Notes: generated from the sequence alone by a model not told the origin. 64,000 nt of DNA from Tumebacillus avium (GCF_002162355.1 NZ_CP021434.1:962501-1026500); one strand, 5' to 3'; numbered from the stretch's first letter, positions 16,614-28,201 are shown. A program made the numbers and translations.

Positions 16614-18056
16614 ATGGACACCATTCGGGAATTCATCCTGCACAGTTGTAAAATCACTTACACAAAACATGACGTAGAGCAAGCCTGCAACTTGCTCCCG
16701 AATATTTCATTTGATGATCTCTTCCCACGACTTCGCAAGATTAAGACGATTTATGTATTCTATAAATTCCTTCAGGAAATGCGTAAAACGGCCCCCGCTG
16801 CTCTACATGATAAGATCGATGAATTCCTTAACGCTCTTGATGAGAAACACCGTGGGGAACAAGCAGTCCTTGCGAAAAAGCAACTGATGGAGAGCAGTTT
16901 CCGCGAGGTGGTTGCACTCGCAACTTCCTTGGGTGTCCCCGTGCTTGCCGTCAAAGGTTGCTGCATGCCGTTCTTGCTCCCCGACTATCGTTTGCGTGAA
17001 CAAAACGACATCGACATCGTCGTTCCGGACTTGCCGCACATGTGGAAGCTGGCTGCAGGCCTCTCCAGTCTTGGGCATAGAGTCGCAGAAGACGAGAGCC
17101 CTTGGTTGCAGTTCTTCGAACACGAGGGGTCAACCGTCATCGGTGCACACTTAACCTTGATCAGAGAAATTGACATCGATATTCATACTCACAGCATGAC
17201 GTTTGCACAAGCGGAAATTTTACAGACTCCAATCTGGCAGCGGGCACGCTTGGTTGAACTTGAGGATGCCGGCCATTTCTATTTGCCGACACCTGAAGAT
17301 ACTTTCTTATTTGCCTTGGCACATACGTATAACCACGGATATTTCACAATCAAAGACCTTAACGATGCCTATATGCTGTTGTCACAATACCAAAACGAAT
17401 TCGATTGGGACTATGTCCTGGAGCAGGCACAACGAAACTGCCTTGAAAAAGGGCTGGCCGATCTCGCCCGTTATTTATCGGATTATTATCAGTACCAAAT
17501 CGGTGTCGCTCTCTCGACTCAACCTCAAGGACTTCAATTGATCGCCTTAGACGAAGTTGACGACTACTTTTTCTATCATCACGAGCTCGATCTCGCCAAG
17601 CAGCGCAATGACCTGCAACGCGGCTTGCTGATGATTGCGAAACGTCAAGAGATTTTAAACAGAATGCTCGTTTTGGCCGACGAATCTAAAGAAGCAGAAC
17701 ATGAATTGTTACAGGAACAACTGGAAGGTCGACATCTCTGCGAAGGGTTACAATTGGGCGACCCGATCTTGTTTACCGAAGTTGGCAAGTTTGAAGGTGC
17801 CAACGAATCCGCCCCCCAACCTTTCCCTGCGTATGACTGGTGGAAGCAATTTGATCAGCATATTCTCCAAATCGCAGAAGACACATACGTATTGCCCACC
17901 CAAGCGAACGGTGAACTGTTGATTACACCGAGCGGTTATTATTCAACGAGCAAGACAATGATTTTCACAGAAGTACAATTTGAGGCTTTGGAAGCTAAAG
18001 TTTTGGAGATTCATGCGGCCCTTTTGACTCATCAGTCCACAGGAGAGGATGTGTAG
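16614..18056 (+). CDS. NTP_transf_5-type nucleotidyltransferase-fold protein, 480 aa
   Basis: Residues ~90-260 carry the uncharacterised nucleotidyltransferase signature (PF14907-like): VLAVKG at 111-115, LLPDYRLREQNDIDIVV with R126/R128 and metal-ligand-type D132/D134, and DIDIHTH further on. This family recurs in RiPP clusters, including some lasso-peptide clusters, but its activity is mostly unknown. The C-terminal ~200 residues have a histidine-rich YNHGYFTIKDLND stretch and an unassigned tail. Start ATG follows GGAGGAG. It sits 88 bp after the 15-codon peptide ORF and 6 bp before the M16 peptidase, so action on the peptide, for instance nucleotidyl transfer or coupling to the aminocyclitol product, is a working inference. 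Confidence 0.78.
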   Translation: MDTIREFILHSCKITYTKHDVEQACNLLPNISFDDLFPRLRKIKTIYVFYKFLQEMRKTAPAALHDKIDEFLNALDEKHRGEQAVLAKKQLMESSFREVVALATSLGVPVLAVKGCCMPFLLPDYRLREQNDIDIVVPDLPHMWKLAAGLSSLGHRVAEDESPWLQFFEHEGSTVIGAHLTLIREIDIDIHTHSMTFAQAEILQTPIWQRARLVELEDAGHFYLPTPEDTFLFALAHTYNHGYFTIKDLNDAYMLLSQYQNEFDWDYVLEQAQRNCLEKGLADLARYLSDYYQYQIGVALSTQPQGLQLIALDEVDDYFFYHHELDLAKQRNDLQRGLLMIAKRQEILNRMLVLADESKEAEHELLQEQLEGRHLCEGLQLGDPILFTEVGKFEGANESAPQPFPAYDWWKQFDQHILQIAEDTYVLPTQANGELLITPSGYYSTSKTMIFTEVQFEALEAKVLEIHAALLTHQSTGEDV

Positions 18057-18062
18057 AATGAA

Positions 18063-19322
18063 ATGAACGTTCGATGCTATCCAAATCCTGGTTCCAAGAC
18101 GGTCAATCTCCTGCTCTGGCTCCCTGTTGGAGCCTTTCAAGACCCCTCTGACATGCGCGGGCTCTCCCATGTAGCCGAGCACTTATTTTTCACACGCCAA
18201 GTGGAACTGGCCGGGCAGACCATCGTTCCGATGACGGCTGTGGAGGGCGTAGGTGGACAAGTCGATGCAGCTACTTACAGAGAAATGACTCGCTATCAAA
18301 TGCGCGTACATCATGGCACATGGAAGCAGGATCTGAAATTACTCCTTCAACTGTTCCGTAATTCCCACGTCGATCCCCATTGTGTGGAAGTGGAGAAGCA
18401 GAGCATCCGCAGTGAATTGCTTGAATACAGCGAGTACCCGGATGTCTGGGCGAACGTCCTGTCTGAGCAAGGGCTCTTCGGCGCAAACAATCCCTACTCC
18501 GCATTTATCGGCGGAGAACCGGATGACTTGGAAGCGATCACAGCGTCCGCCGTCTCTCAGTTCTGGAACACGATCGACCCGGATCGATTGCTGCTGCAAG
18601 TGATGGGCGACGTTACGCGAGAAGAAGTACTTGCCGTCATTCAAGAGGTGTTGCAGGATTCTGCATTTGCAGAGTCCAACCTTTATGTGCCAATCGTGAT
18701 CGATCCGCCTGTTTGTCAGTTTGGAATCGTACACCAGCCTTCTGAAAATGAATTGACCACCTTGGGTCTTAGCATTCCGATGCCCGGAACGTTCGATCCT
18801 GACTTCCCGGTGGCCAAGGTATTGAAGGAACTCCTCGCCGGTACCAGTACCTCCCGTCTCTACGCTTCCTTACGCCAACGCCATCGCATGATCTATGTAA
18901 TCGAAGGCTCCTATGAGCCGACGACAGGATACGGAGTGCTGAACTTGGTAACCACTTTCGAAGAGAAAAACACATCGAAGGTGCTGGAACTGGTCTTTTC
19001 TGAGTTAAATCAGATTCTGCACGATGGCTTCACAGCACAAGAACTCCAAGGGATCAAAAAGTATCTGGAGTTAAAACATCACCTGATGTTAGACTCTGCC
19101 AACGATTATATGAAGTGGCTTGGGCGCATGATCATGCAAGGGAAGGATGTAGCAGTTGAAGCCTTTCTGGAGCAAATTTCGGCGGTAACCTTGGATCAAG
19201 TAAACGAACTGTATAGAACTTGCTACGGGTCCTGTCATTTGGGAATCGGGCTTATTGGCGGAAATGACGATCACCGTGATGAAATCGAGCGCCTGTATCA
19301 AGTTCTGAATCAAACTCCATAG
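18063..19322 (+). CDS. M16-family zinc metallopeptidase, 419 aa
   Basis: Contains the inverted zinc motif HXXEH (HVAEH, H36/E39/H40) and the downstream acidic ligand region QSIRSELLEY. The C-terminal M16 domain keeps the R/Y pair (SRLYASLRQRHRMIYVIEGS), so one chain carries both halves and can be active as a dimer. M16 peptidases of this size mature or degrade RiPP leader peptides in several clusters, for example PqqF-type and spliceotide-type systems. With a 15-residue peptide upstream, peptide trimming or recycling is likely. Start ATG lies 6 bp after the previous stop; AGGAGAGG in the end of that gene can serve as ribosome binding site. No secretion signal. Confidence 0.88.
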   Translation: MNVRCYPNPGSKTVNLLLWLPVGAFQDPSDMRGLSHVAEHLFFTRQVELAGQTIVPMTAVEGVGGQVDAATYREMTRYQMRVHHGTWKQDLKLLLQLFRNSHVDPHCVEVEKQSIRSELLEYSEYPDVWANVLSEQGLFGANNPYSAFIGGEPDDLEAITASAVSQFWNTIDPDRLLLQVMGDVTREEVLAVIQEVLQDSAFAESNLYVPIVIDPPVCQFGIVHQPSENELTTLGLSIPMPGTFDPDFPVAKVLKELLAGTSTSRLYASLRQRHRMIYVIEGSYEPTTGYGVLNLVTTFEEKNTSKVLELVFSELNQILHDGFTAQELQGIKKYLELKHHLMLDSANDYMKWLGRMIMQGKDVAVEAFLEQISAVTLDQVNELYRTCYGSCHLGIGLIGGNDDHRDEIERLYQVLNQTP

Positions 19323-19324
19323 AA

Positions 19325-19367
19325 AAGAGCCGTGGGTTGAGTTGACACAACCACGGCTCTTTTTTTG
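19325..19367. terminator. Bidirectional rho-independent terminator
   Basis: AAGAGCCGTGGGTTG pairs with CAACCACGGCTCTT (one bulged G) and is followed by TTTTTTT on the plus strand and preceded by A-rich sequence, so it serves both the M16 gene and the convergent ABC transporter operon. Confidence 0.88.
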
Positions 19368-19376
19368 AATTCAGCT

Positions 19377-21119
19377 CTAGGGAATGCTGACCATTTCGTT
19401 CTGGTTATTCATCACTTGTGCGGTAAACAGTCGTTTGTATACGGTGTTTCCCTTCATTAATTCATCATGGGTGCCCTGCTCAACGACACGTCCATTTTCC
19501 ATGACATAGATGATGTCTGCATTGACGATGGTGGACAGTCGATGTGCGATCATGATGGTCGTACGCCCGGCGCGGTGCAAGTCCAGCATCTTTTGGATAA
19601 AGTACTCCGTTTCTGTATCCAGCGCCGAAGTCGCTTCATCCAAGATGAGGATCTCCGGGTCTTTCAACAGCGCTCTGGCAATGGCCAGCCGTTGCCTCTG
19701 ACCTCCGGACAGCGTCATCCCTCGCTCGCCGATCACCGTATCCAAACCGTTGGGCAGGTCGCGGATTAAGTCATCGACCCGCGTCATCTCCAAAACTTTT
19801 TGCAAATGGTGATCCGACACCTCGCTCAGTCCTAATATCAAGTTGGTTCGAATCGTCTCGGGGAAGAAGTATGGCTCTTGCGGTACAACAGACAATCGGT
19901 TCAACCATTCGGATCGCTTGATACTGTCCAGTTCCACTTGGTTGACGCGGATCGTTCCTTCATCAGGGACTTGCAAGCGCAACATCAATTGAGCAATTGT
20001 CGATTTACCGCTGCCACTGGAGCCCACGAGGGCAACCTTGCGACCGCGGGGAATCCTTAGATTCACCTGTCGCAATACCGGTTTGGTATCCTCTTCATAC
20101 GTGAATGTGACTTGCTCAAAGCACACCTCATCGATCGGGACTGGCAACGCCTCCTGCCCTTCCGCCTCAGGTTCCAAATCCAAAACTTCACGCACGCGTT
20201 CGAAAAGCGCTTTGCGATTGTAGAGTTGGATTACGATATCAAACAACTGCTGGTAATTGGTGACCAACTGGAACGAAAATTGATACATGATGACAAAGAC
20301 CCCCAACGAGATCTGTTCATGCATCGCTGCGTAAGCACCGTATCCGATCACCGCAATATTCGTGCCCCATTTGAGAGGTTCACTGATAAAAGAAATCTTG
20401 TTTTGAAGTTTCCCTTCTTGCATCACGACCTTGAAATACTTTTCAAACAGGCCGTTATAGATAGCGCTTTCCCATGACCTTCTGTGGTAAGCGACCACTT
20501 CCCGGGTCGAAGCGATCCCCTCTTCTATGTGCACCAGCAACTCTGTCTTGCGATCTTGTACCTCACGGGAGATCACCTTCGTTTTTAGCCCCATCTTCTT
20601 GCTTGCCACATAATAAGAAATGCTGAGCCAAAGCACTATCACCAGCAACACCGGACTGATATACCCAATGATCAGAGTCAGACTTACAGCGGTTACCAGC
20701 GATTGTATTGCTTTGGGGATTTGGGCTGCCAGCACATCTGCGATCAGCAACGCGTCATTGTTAAAATAGTGGACGTACTTGGTCGTTTGTTTTTTACGAT
20801 ATTCTGAAAACGGTATGCTTTGCAGCGTATACAATAATTTTTCCTGAATTCGAGCAATTAGAATTAGTTCGTTGCGCTGCATGACATAGGGAGAAAGCGT
20901 GTACAGAACCGCGTAACTAATAAATGCGGCCGCAAATAAACTTACCACCTTGAACAGTTGATCATATTGACCTTTTATTAACACATCGTCGATCAGCCAC
21001 TTTTGCAACCCGGTCGTAGCTAAATTGGTTCCGGCCTCTAACATCAGCAATAAGAACGACAACAGGAAGGCGCCTTTCATATTCTTGATCAAATTCAGAA
21101 TCCAAGCTGATGTTTTCAA
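19377..21119 (-). CDS. ABC exporter half-transporter (TMD-NBD), 580 aa
   Basis: Membrane exporter with an N-terminal six-helix domain (hydrophobic stretches near residues 15-35, 60-80, 130-180, 250-280) and a C-terminal ATPase: Walker A GSSGSGKST, Q-loop QEPYFFPE, signature LSGGQRQRLAIARALL, Walker B ILILDEATSALD and H-loop MIAHRLST. No N-terminal C39 peptidase domain, so it does not cleave leaders itself. Its TTG start overlaps the upstream partner's stop (TTGA), with AGAGGTG ahead, so the two are made together and probably act as a heterodimer. Likely exports the product of the cluster or confers self-protection. Confidence 0.9.
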   Translation of the reverse strand: MKTSAWILNLIKNMKGAFLLSFLLLMLEAGTNLATTGLQKWLIDDVLIKGQYDQLFKVVSLFAAAFISYAVLYTLSPYVMQRNELILIARIQEKLLYTLQSIPFSEYRKKQTTKYVHYFNNDALLIADVLAAQIPKAIQSLVTAVSLTLIIGYISPVLLVIVLWLSISYYVASKKMGLKTKVISREVQDRKTELLVHIEEGIASTREVVAYHRRSWESAIYNGLFEKYFKVVMQEGKLQNKISFISEPLKWGTNIAVIGYGAYAAMHEQISLGVFVIMYQFSFQLVTNYQQLFDIVIQLYNRKALFERVREVLDLEPEAEGQEALPVPIDEVCFEQVTFTYEEDTKPVLRQVNLRIPRGRKVALVGSSGSGKSTIAQLMLRLQVPDEGTIRVNQVELDSIKRSEWLNRLSVVPQEPYFFPETIRTNLILGLSEVSDHHLQKVLEMTRVDDLIRDLPNGLDTVIGERGMTLSGGQRQRLAIARALLKDPEILILDEATSALDTETEYFIQKMLDLHRAGRTTIMIAHRLSTIVNADIIYVMENGRVVEQGTHDELMKGNTVYKRLFTAQVMNNQNEMVSIP

Positions 21120-22885
21120 GCGATCACCTCTGCATCTTCATGAATGCCGGATACCATTTGATAAAAATGACCTTGCTGTTCCATCAGGTCCTCAAAATTC
21201 CCCATCTCCAAGTTCTTCCCTTGGCCGACAAAGACGATGTTGTCATAGTCGCGGATCGTGGAAAGCCGATGGGCGATGGCAATGACAGTTCTTCCTGCAA
21301 ACAATCGATCAAGAGCTTCCTTGACCTTGCTTTCACTGATATTATCAAGAGCGGAAGTCGCTTCATCGAGTACGACGATGGACGGATTTTTGATAAACAG
21401 GCGCGCAATTGAGATCCGTTGTTTCTGACCGCCCGACAGTTTGAAGCCTCGTTCACCGATGTGTGTGTCATAGCCATGTTCCAACTTCATAATAAATTCA
21501 TGGCAGTTGGCTGCTTTCGCCGCTTCAATCACTTCTTCCTCCGTAGCTTCCGGGTTGCCAAAGCGAATGTTTTCCTTAATGCTTGTGTTGAACAGATAGG
21601 TCTCTTGGAACACAAATCCGATCGCGTTGCGCAACTGAGCAAACGACAATTTCTGAAGCGGCACCCCGTCCAGATACACTTCGCCGGCCGTCGGATCATA
21701 AAAACGCCCGATCAGCTTCAGCAACGTCGTTTTCCCCTCACCGCTTTTCCCAACCAAAGCTACACGCTCGCCAACGCGAATCCGCATATCGAACCCTTTC
21801 AAGATCGGTTGGCGGTCAGAATAGCCGAAATGAACGTTCGAGAATATAATTTCACCTCGAATGCTTTCGAGTTCGATCGGAACAATCGGCTCGACCACTT
21901 CCGGTTTTTGATAAATAAACTGATGCAGCGGCTCAATTTGGTAAATCAGCAGTTGCTGCTCCGTAACTGCTGTTACAATTGCGGTTAAGATATGCATCCC
22001 CGCGAAGTAATACAAGATAAAGGCAACGAACTCACCGGTGCTTAAATCGTTATGCTGCACAAGATAAGCGCCATACAGGAAGATTCCGATCGCACCCAGA
22101 TAATAGGAAAGACGCCGAAATGTACCTCTCAGCCAAGCGAACAACACGTACTTCATGTAGGTGCTCCGGAAGAAGCGGTGCGCTGCATGCAGACGCTCCA
22201 TTTCCCACTGTTCGCTGGCAAACGCACGAATTTCAGGCATCGCGGCCAAACTCTCATAAATTTTTTGGTTTAACTCTCGCAAACCCTGACTTGAGTTTCT
22301 CCCAAACGTTGCTGCTTTGCGTTCAAACCACGGCCCAAACAGATAGTAAATAAGAAAACAAGGAATGACAAATAAAGTGAGTTTTAAGCTAATCTGCATC
22401 ATGAAAATAAAAGAAACCACAGCGAACACCGTTTGCTCAATCATCACCGGCAAATATTGGCGATAGATTTGCTGAACAGCCGTCATCTGCGTATTCATAA
22501 AGGACAAAATCTCTCCAACTGCGTTTCTTTCGAAGTAGGAGACCCCTAAGTTACGCAGATGTTGAAAGGTCAAATGTTGCGAATCGCTGGAGGCCCGTTC
22601 GATCACTTGCCGCTGCAAGAGATTGCGGACCGCTTTGACCGCAACGATCACCACGACCAACCCGGCAATTATAAACAGAATTTCCCACAGGCCCGCAAAG
22701 TCGCGTTCAATTAATACAACATCGATGATATGCTGAATGAACTTTGGAATCGCCAACTCGCTCAATGTTGCGATCAACCCGAAGGCGATGACCCCGAACA
22801 ACTTCCGTTTGTACGGCATTAGAAACGAAATCGTCCACCAATACACCTTCCAAAACCTCAGAATGGATTCTTTCCCTTTCACCAA
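21116..22885 (-). CDS. ABC exporter half-transporter, partner subunit, 589 aa
   Basis: Same TMD-NBD layout. NBD blocks: Walker A GKSGEGKTT, LSGGQKQRISIARLF, IVVLDEATSALD and IAHRLSTIRDYDN. Both ATP sites of the predicted heterodimer look competent, as the catalytic glutamate follows Walker B in each subunit. Start is TTG (22885) or the adjacent GTG; GGGG lies seven bases before the TTG. It is the first gene of a two-gene unit set between the convergent M16 operon and the aminocyclitol core genes. Substrate unknown; drug-type exporters of this kind are common in antibiotic clusters. Confidence 0.9.
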   Translation of the reverse strand: MVKGKESILRFWKVYWWTISFLMPYKRKLFGVIAFGLIATLSELAIPKFIQHIIDVVLIERDFAGLWEILFIIAGLVVVIVAVKAVRNLLQRQVIERASSDSQHLTFQHLRNLGVSYFERNAVGEILSFMNTQMTAVQQIYRQYLPVMIEQTVFAVVSFIFMMQISLKLTLFVIPCFLIYYLFGPWFERKAATFGRNSSQGLRELNQKIYESLAAMPEIRAFASEQWEMERLHAAHRFFRSTYMKYVLFAWLRGTFRRLSYYLGAIGIFLYGAYLVQHNDLSTGEFVAFILYYFAGMHILTAIVTAVTEQQLLIYQIEPLHQFIYQKPEVVEPIVPIELESIRGEIIFSNVHFGYSDRQPILKGFDMRIRVGERVALVGKSGEGKTTLLKLIGRFYDPTAGEVYLDGVPLQKLSFAQLRNAIGFVFQETYLFNTSIKENIRFGNPEATEEEVIEAAKAANCHEFIMKLEHGYDTHIGERGFKLSGGQKQRISIARLFIKNPSIVVLDEATSALDNISESKVKEALDRLFAGRTVIAIAHRLSTIRDYDNIVFVGQGKNLEMGNFEDLMEQQGHFYQMVSGIHEDAEVIA

Positions 22886-23002
22886 ATATCAACCCCAATC
22901 ATACTTCGCTCATGCCGTAACTATTCTTCCAGTGTGTGTAAATTCCTACTTACGATTCCGATCTATTTCTAAGAATCGTTTGCATTCGTGCACAGATGAT
23001 AA

Positions 23003-23037
23003 CCCCTCTAGAGGATGCTTCGTACTCCATAGAGGGG
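23003..23037. terminator. Hairpin between the aminotransferase and ABC genes
   Basis: CCCCTCTA pairs with TAGAGGGG across a ~19-base loop containing GGATGCTTCGTACTCC, itself partly paired. It ends the three-gene DOI operon on the minus strand, but the following TTATCATC is only weakly T-rich, so it may be an inefficient terminator. Confidence 0.5.
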
Positions 23038-23060
23038 CTATGGTTGTTTCCGTTCCCATA

Positions 23061-25149
<2,089 letters not shown>

Positions 25150-25167
25150 GAATGCCGCCTCCCGTGC

Positions 25168-26286
25168 TTAGATTAAAATTCCTTGAAGCTGCTCTTTGAG
25201 TACATCAAAAATGATCTCATCGTCAACCAACGTGATGTAAGAATTGCTTTCAATGTTTACATGACCTAAACCGTTGAGCAATACGAAACCGCTCTTGTCT
25301 GGATGTGAGGACCGGTAGCCTTTTTTATTGTCGTTCTTGATATAATATTTGATTGTTTCAAATAATTCCGGATCCGGATTGATGCGGACGCCGATCCGTT
25401 CGAGTAGTTCGATATGTACATCGACTTCCTCTTGCGTTAACAAACCTAAGCGCTGGCTGATCTTTGCCGCAGAGCTCATCCCAAAGGCCACACATTCACC
25501 ATGTCGGTACTCGCCTTTACAAGCCAGTTCCAGCGCATGGCCGATCGTATGACCATATTCCAAAGCCAGTCCTTCATGACGTTCATACGGGTCGTTGCAC
25601 ATGACGCTTGTTTTAGCTTCTATACAGAAATCAATGAATTCTTCATACTGCTCTGTCGTATAAACGTTGTCCTCACGCAAGATCTTAATAAATCGTCCGA
25701 TTTGATCCGGCTTGATTGCAAGTAAGTTTTTGACCAATTCGCACAACCCGGATTGAATATCGCGAATCGGCAGCGATTTAAGATATTTAATTTCGGAATA
25801 GACAAACAGAGGTTCGTAAAATTGCCCCATCAGGTTTTTGCCGCGATTCATGTTCACTGCTTGTTTGAGTGAGAGCACCGAATCAGAAGCGGCCATGAGC
25901 GTGGTCGGAATGTGAATCAGTGGCAACCCGCGGAACAGCAGACAAGCAACCATCCCCGCTACGTTCCCGGTCAAACCGCCGCCCACGGCAATGATGCCCG
26001 TCTTGCGGTTAGCCCCGGATTCAATCACATCATCAGCAAGTTTCGCTACAGTCGTCAAATCTTTGTGTTTTTCACCGGCAGGAAAACGTAAGACATGCGT
26101 ATTAAAAGCCGATCGCAAACTGTTTTCTACATCACATACGATGCTCTCCGGCACTTGGTCATCTGCGATGATCACAAGTTGCTCCAATCTCGCTAAGGAT
26201 GGGATACTTACGATATCTTGCAGTATATGTTCCCCGTAGTAAAAGTCATACTTATATTCGCCAAATTGCACTTCTGATACTCTCAT
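25168..26286 (-). CDS. 2-deoxy-scyllo-inosose synthase (DOI synthase), 372 aa
   Basis: Carbocyclase turning glucose-6-phosphate into 2-deoxy-scyllo-inosose with NAD and a divalent metal; first committed step to 2-deoxystreptamine. The fold is 3-dehydroquinate-synthase-like, but the glycine-rich block is GGGLTGNVAGMVA, as in BtrC/NeoC, not the GGGVVGD of aroB. HIPTTLMAASDSVLSLKQAVN, GKNLMGQFYEPLFVYSE and the metal-binding EYGHTIGHALE and RHGECVAFGM are intact. Length matches BtrC (~368 aa). First gene of a three-gene operon; GGAGGGA precedes the ATG and a promoter lies about 75 bp upstream. It is the last intact gene before the Tn7-like remnant next to glmS. Confidence 0.93.
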   Translation of the reverse strand: MRVSEVQFGEYKYDFYYGEHILQDIVSIPSLARLEQLVIIADDQVPESIVCDVENSLRSAFNTHVLRFPAGEKHKDLTTVAKLADDVIESGANRKTGIIAVGGGLTGNVAGMVACLLFRGLPLIHIPTTLMAASDSVLSLKQAVNMNRGKNLMGQFYEPLFVYSEIKYLKSLPIRDIQSGLCELVKNLLAIKPDQIGRFIKILREDNVYTTEQYEEFIDFCIEAKTSVMCNDPYERHEGLALEYGHTIGHALELACKGEYRHGECVAFGMSSAAKISQRLGLLTQEEVDVHIELLERIGVRINPDPELFETIKYYIKNDNKKGYRSSHPDKSGFVLLNGLGHVNIESNSYITLVDDEIIFDVLKEQLQGILI

Positions 26287-26361
26287 CTTTTATTCCCTCC
26301 AGATATGATGGCGTTGATCTTCAATCACTCAATAACCAAAATTACAAATAATAGTATATCT

Positions 26362-26390
26362 ATTATGTCTCTTCCTTTAGATTCTTGCAA
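26362..26390 (-). promoter_or_regulatory. Candidate promoter of the DOI synthase operon
   Basis: On the minus strand: TTGCAA, 17-bp spacer, CATAAT, about 75 bp before the ATG. The rest of 26287-26560 holds no gene I can support. Confidence 0.5.
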
Positions 26391-26561
26391 ATATGATTTA
26401 GGCAGACTCCAGTATTCTCCCATAAATAACCCAGCACTTCTCATCCTCATCCAAATTTCCTCTATTTTATATTTCGATTTTCCTCAATTTATGTTCTGGG
26501 TAATCGTTCTTTAAATTCTCCGCTTTTTAAGCGAACACTGGAATCTCTTATCGAATCTCCG

Positions 26562-26830
26562 TCACAACGCAATCTTACAACTTAGAGTTGACTCAGACTC
26601 TAAGTCAACCGTTAAGCCCCTATTGATGTTCATCCAACTCTCCGAGACTTTCCTCGCCGCTTGGTGGATGCCTTCCGGATCGTCGACGTCCATCTGCACT
26701 ACCGAAACTTCGAGTTCCAATTCACTCTTTACAAATTCGTGCAAAGGTACTTGCAGTTTTCTAGCAATATGATGAAGGAACTCAATGGAAGCGGTAATTT
26801 TATTCCGTTCCCTTTTCGATGCGCAGACTT
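26562..26830 (-). pseudogene. Remnant of an XRE / ImmA-type regulator
   Basis: One minus-strand frame reads RNKITASIEFLHHIARKLQV, the end of an XRE helix-turn-helix (a frameshift separates it from RIEKG just before), then a later DPEGIHQAARKV, the linker typical of XRE proteins fused to an ImmA peptidase. The HTH start and the whole metallopeptidase are missing. Such regulators belong to mobile elements. Assignment rests on short motifs only. Confidence 0.4.
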
Positions 26831-26849
26831 CGATTAATTCGGAGTGAAA

Positions 26850-27525
26850 AAACCCTTGGAGTGAAATTGACTTCGAAGATGGTACAACAGTTAGACCGAT
26901 CCGCTTTAAATAAAGCGACTGTCCCTAATGTTGCTGGATAAAAAAGTTCTTTCGTCAACAAACCTGCGCGAGTGAACAAACGCAATATTCCGACAAAAAA
27001 ATTATGAATTTCATTCTCATTTACAATTCCCAATCTACCGATTGACTTACCCAGAAAGCCCTCTCAATCTCGAATTTCTCAATCGTTCGGGAAACGTTCA
27101 ACTCCTCAGAAGCCTTCACAGTACGTGCAAGATGCACGACCTGCTTCCACACCGAACTGACACAAGGAAATCGGTTGTATGACGATCAGAGTTTGAGTGG
27201 AGTTGTCCATCTGGTGCCAGATGTTCTTCTCTTCCGCTATGTTCACCGTTGCCTCTCTATGTAAAAGGTACTGTTCCCGGATGTCAATCACTTCATCTGC
27301 CCATTCTAGCAGATAGAAGTAGTCTCGCTCCTAGTCGGAAAGCAACTCATAGATACGACCTGTCTTATTACTTTGACCCGTTGCACGCGTCCAATCGAAG
27401 GCACGCCTGAATGGTAAGCCAAGGCTAATAATGAACTCCCTCTCCTTAACCTCTATCTTCCTTTATGTACCGGGCGATTTTATCTTCGGTCCAACCTTGA
27501 GATCGCTTCGAAAAGAAGCCGCCCT
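26850..27525 (-). pseudogene. tnsA: Decayed tnsA, Tn7-like transposon endonuclease
   Basis: Pieces of TnsA are legible in changing minus-strand frames: KRSQGWTEDKIARYIKEDRG, then PWLTIQ, then GRIYELLSD, a stop, ERDYFYLLEWADEVIDIREQ, IAEEKNIWHQ, TDFLV, and RTVKASEELNVSRTIEKFEI followed by AFWVSQSVDW. The order is that of Tn7-type TnsA, the nuclease that cuts the 5' transposon ends with TnsB. At least three in-frame stops and several frameshifts make it non-functional; no start codon survives, though AGGAGGG remains at the right place. It reads away from glmS and begins just inside an end-like sequence, as tnsA does in Tn7. No tnsB, tnsC or tnsD follows. Confidence 0.75.
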
Positions 27526-27530
27526 CCTAA

Positions 27531-27590
27531 TAAAGACTGTATATCAAGATTATTACATGCTACACAGTTAAAATTTTTGTCACTAGGAAT
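27531..27590. repeat. Inner Tn7-like end sequence
   Basis: Shares in the same order and orientation with the copy at 28320-28388 the blocks AAAGACTG, TATATCAA, ACACAGT, AAAA and TTTTTGTCACTA. It abuts the decayed tnsA ribosome binding site, where a Tn7 right end would carry the tnsA promoter. Its outermost ACA is not recognisable. Confidence 0.6.
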
Positions 27591-27759
27591 CTGTCATTTT
27601 GATTTACGTTAATAATTCAAGACTCATAATGTTAACTTTTTTATTAGTGGAGTTGGTTTTATATGGCAAGATAAACTCATTCAATTTTTGTTTCGCATAT
27701 TCGAAAATGATCACTACGGGTAATTCGTTATAATAATAGTTGTATTTAGAAGGAACCTT

Positions 27760-28201
27760 ATGTGCCAGAACTTTTCAGTCGGTAAGCCCCCGACTAATGA
27801 GCAGTTAAAAAATGCTGCAAGTAACAGAATCAGTTGGAATACTCGCCTTGACGCAGTTGAAGAATCAGGAAAATGGAAATGTCGTCAATCAATATTTATT
27901 TTGTGGCGTCGTATGATGAGTGATCATGTGTACAAAGTTAAACATAGGGCATTTCTCAAACTTCAAGCTTTTGGAGAGCAGGTCAAGTTACCCAAAAAGA
28001 AAAAAGGTAACTTGATCTCAGGGATCAACCAAAAGCTGGATGCAATCAAGAATTCATTCCCCAGTGGACATTCATTTAAAGATTTTAAAACTGAATACCA
28101 GAAGAAGAGATCTGTTCGAGTATGATACTTACGAGGGGAAAAAGGAGCTAAAATTCGACAATTGGTTAGAAAATGTGTGGAAGACTATTCCTTCCAAATG
28201 A
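27760..28201 (+). pseudogene. Frameshifted HEAT-repeat-type small protein
   Basis: The first frame (ATG at 27760, ribosome binding site AGAAGGAAC) reads RISWNTRLDAVEESGKWKC, WRRMMSDHVYKVKHRAFLKL and FPSGHSFKDFKTEYQKKR, then stops at 28123. Homologous sequence continues in other frames: LFEYDTYEG, then GEKGAK, then KFDNWLENVWKTIPSK ending at 28201. I recognise this as a small HEAT-repeat-domain protein common in Bacillales, from memory of its C-terminal FDxWLENVWKxxP block. At least three frame changes lie within 28110-28160. It is sandwiched between the two end-like repeats, so it is probably old cargo of the element. Confidence 0.6.

Noticed and set aside
25168..26286. 3-dehydroquinate synthase (aroB)
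   Set aside because: The GGGLTGNVAG block and the neighbours fit DOI synthase rather than aroB.
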